NCBI RefSeq assembly: GCF_013372125.1
Contig: NZ_CP053826.1
Span: 868,001-932,000 of the forward strand
DNA length: 64,000 bases
Direction of reading: 5' to 3'
From: Campylobacter curvus
GTDB lineage: Bacteria; Campylobacterota; Campylobacteria; Campylobacterales; Campylobacteraceae
Part shown: piece by piece, positions 63,753-64,000 of the stretch
How the letters are laid out: the number at the start of each line of letters is the position of its first letter
Numbering within the stretch: the stretch's first letter is position 1
Made by a program: the position numbers and the translations under genes
Notes under the pieces: model-generated
The model's database searches: none
Seen by the model: the letters and a program-made list of their open reading frames with translations, nothing else
What the model was told of the DNA's origin: nothing

Positions 63753-64000
63753 CAAAATCCCTTTATTTCGTAGTTTTTCATAGTTTGCTCTATCTTTTTG
63801 AAATTTTCGCTACTAGGCTCGCAAAGCGGTAAGCGATATTCTAAATTTCCGATCAGACCGGCTATATACATCGCCGCTTTTATCGGGATCGGATTGCTCT
63901 CGCAAAATAAAATTTTATTGATATTATAAAGCTTATCGTTTATCGCTTTTGCTTTTGTGTATTCCTCATCAAGCGCTAGATGAGTGAGCTCGCAGATGTA
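63752..64000 (-). CDS. dapA: DapA, 4-hydroxy-tetrahydrodipicolinate synthase (C-terminal part)
   Basis: About 82 C-terminal residues are visible before the right edge: ALDEEYTKAKAINDKLYNIN and ESNPIPIKAAMYIAGLIGN, then YRLPLCEPS, matching the dapA C-terminus (NPIPVK, RLPL). It makes the ring precursor of lysine and diaminopimelate. The stop overlaps the next start by one base. Confidence 0.9.
   Translation of the reverse strand, partial: YICELTHLALDEEYTKAKAINDKLYNINKILFCESNPIPIKAAMYIAGLIGNLEYRLPLCEPSSENFKKIEQTMKNYEIKGF

Overview
The window looks like a chromosomal segment of a Campylobacter, most like the oral/gut group (concisus, curvus, rectus, showae). The species group is inference. The evidence is AT-rich codon use, motAB next to fliP and a divergent glmU, a very long FlgL (740 aa), a TorA-type reductase paired with a monohaem cytochrome, and a lipid/lysine block (yggS-rseP-pgsA-fabL-like-dapA) typical of the genus.

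Layout. 1-9833: glmU end, motA-motB-fliP, then an RND efflux locus (TolC-like, adaptor, pump, second TolC-like) and an EamA exporter. 9932-10749: remote CRISPR array 1 (13 repeats), read leftwards. 10920-15499: aldehyde dehydrogenase, a two-component system coupled to a tiny Met/Lys/Asp repeat protein, and an AEC carrier. 15745-31266: a 15.5-kb integrative element in a tRNA-Leu(CAA) gene, bounded by 59-bp direct repeats. It has an integrase, HigBA, a type I restriction-modification operon with a zinc metallopeptidase, an HUH-like protein, Rad52-type annealing protein, Gp157-like and DUF932 proteins, three tiny ORFs, an HTH protein and a frameshifted primase/helicase. It shows no capsid or conjugation genes.

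31372-37930: HU, YaaA, a 700-bp stretch with what looks like the N-terminus of a T7-type phage RNA polymerase beneath a T7-like promoter, tRNA-fMet, tRNA-Gln, ftsK, flgL. 38099-47223: a complete subtype I-B CRISPR-Cas locus (cas6, cas8b/cst1, cas7, cas5, cas3, cas4, cas2, cas1) and array 2, whose last repeat is inverted. The array abuts the remains of a histidine kinase and a broken response regulator. The cas6-cas8 gap is highly structured and holds a degenerate CRISPR repeat, as expected of a CreTA-like guardian RNA module.

48197-64000: Dyp-type peroxidase, two tandem cytochrome/TorA reductase pairs of different base composition but identical 3' ends, two dCache chemoreceptors with nearly the same signalling domain, then yggS-rseP-pgsA-fabL-dapA (edge).

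How the parts fit: arrays 1 and 2 share 25 of 30 repeat positions and a leader motif, so one Cas6 and one effector probably serve both. The effector genes cas8-cas7-cas5-cas3 are visibly more AT-rich than cas6 and cas4-cas2-cas1, suggesting module exchange. The best leads are the cas6-cas8 spacer region, the inverted terminal repeat of array 2, the T7-type polymerase relic, and the small-ORF cassette in the tRNA-Leu element.
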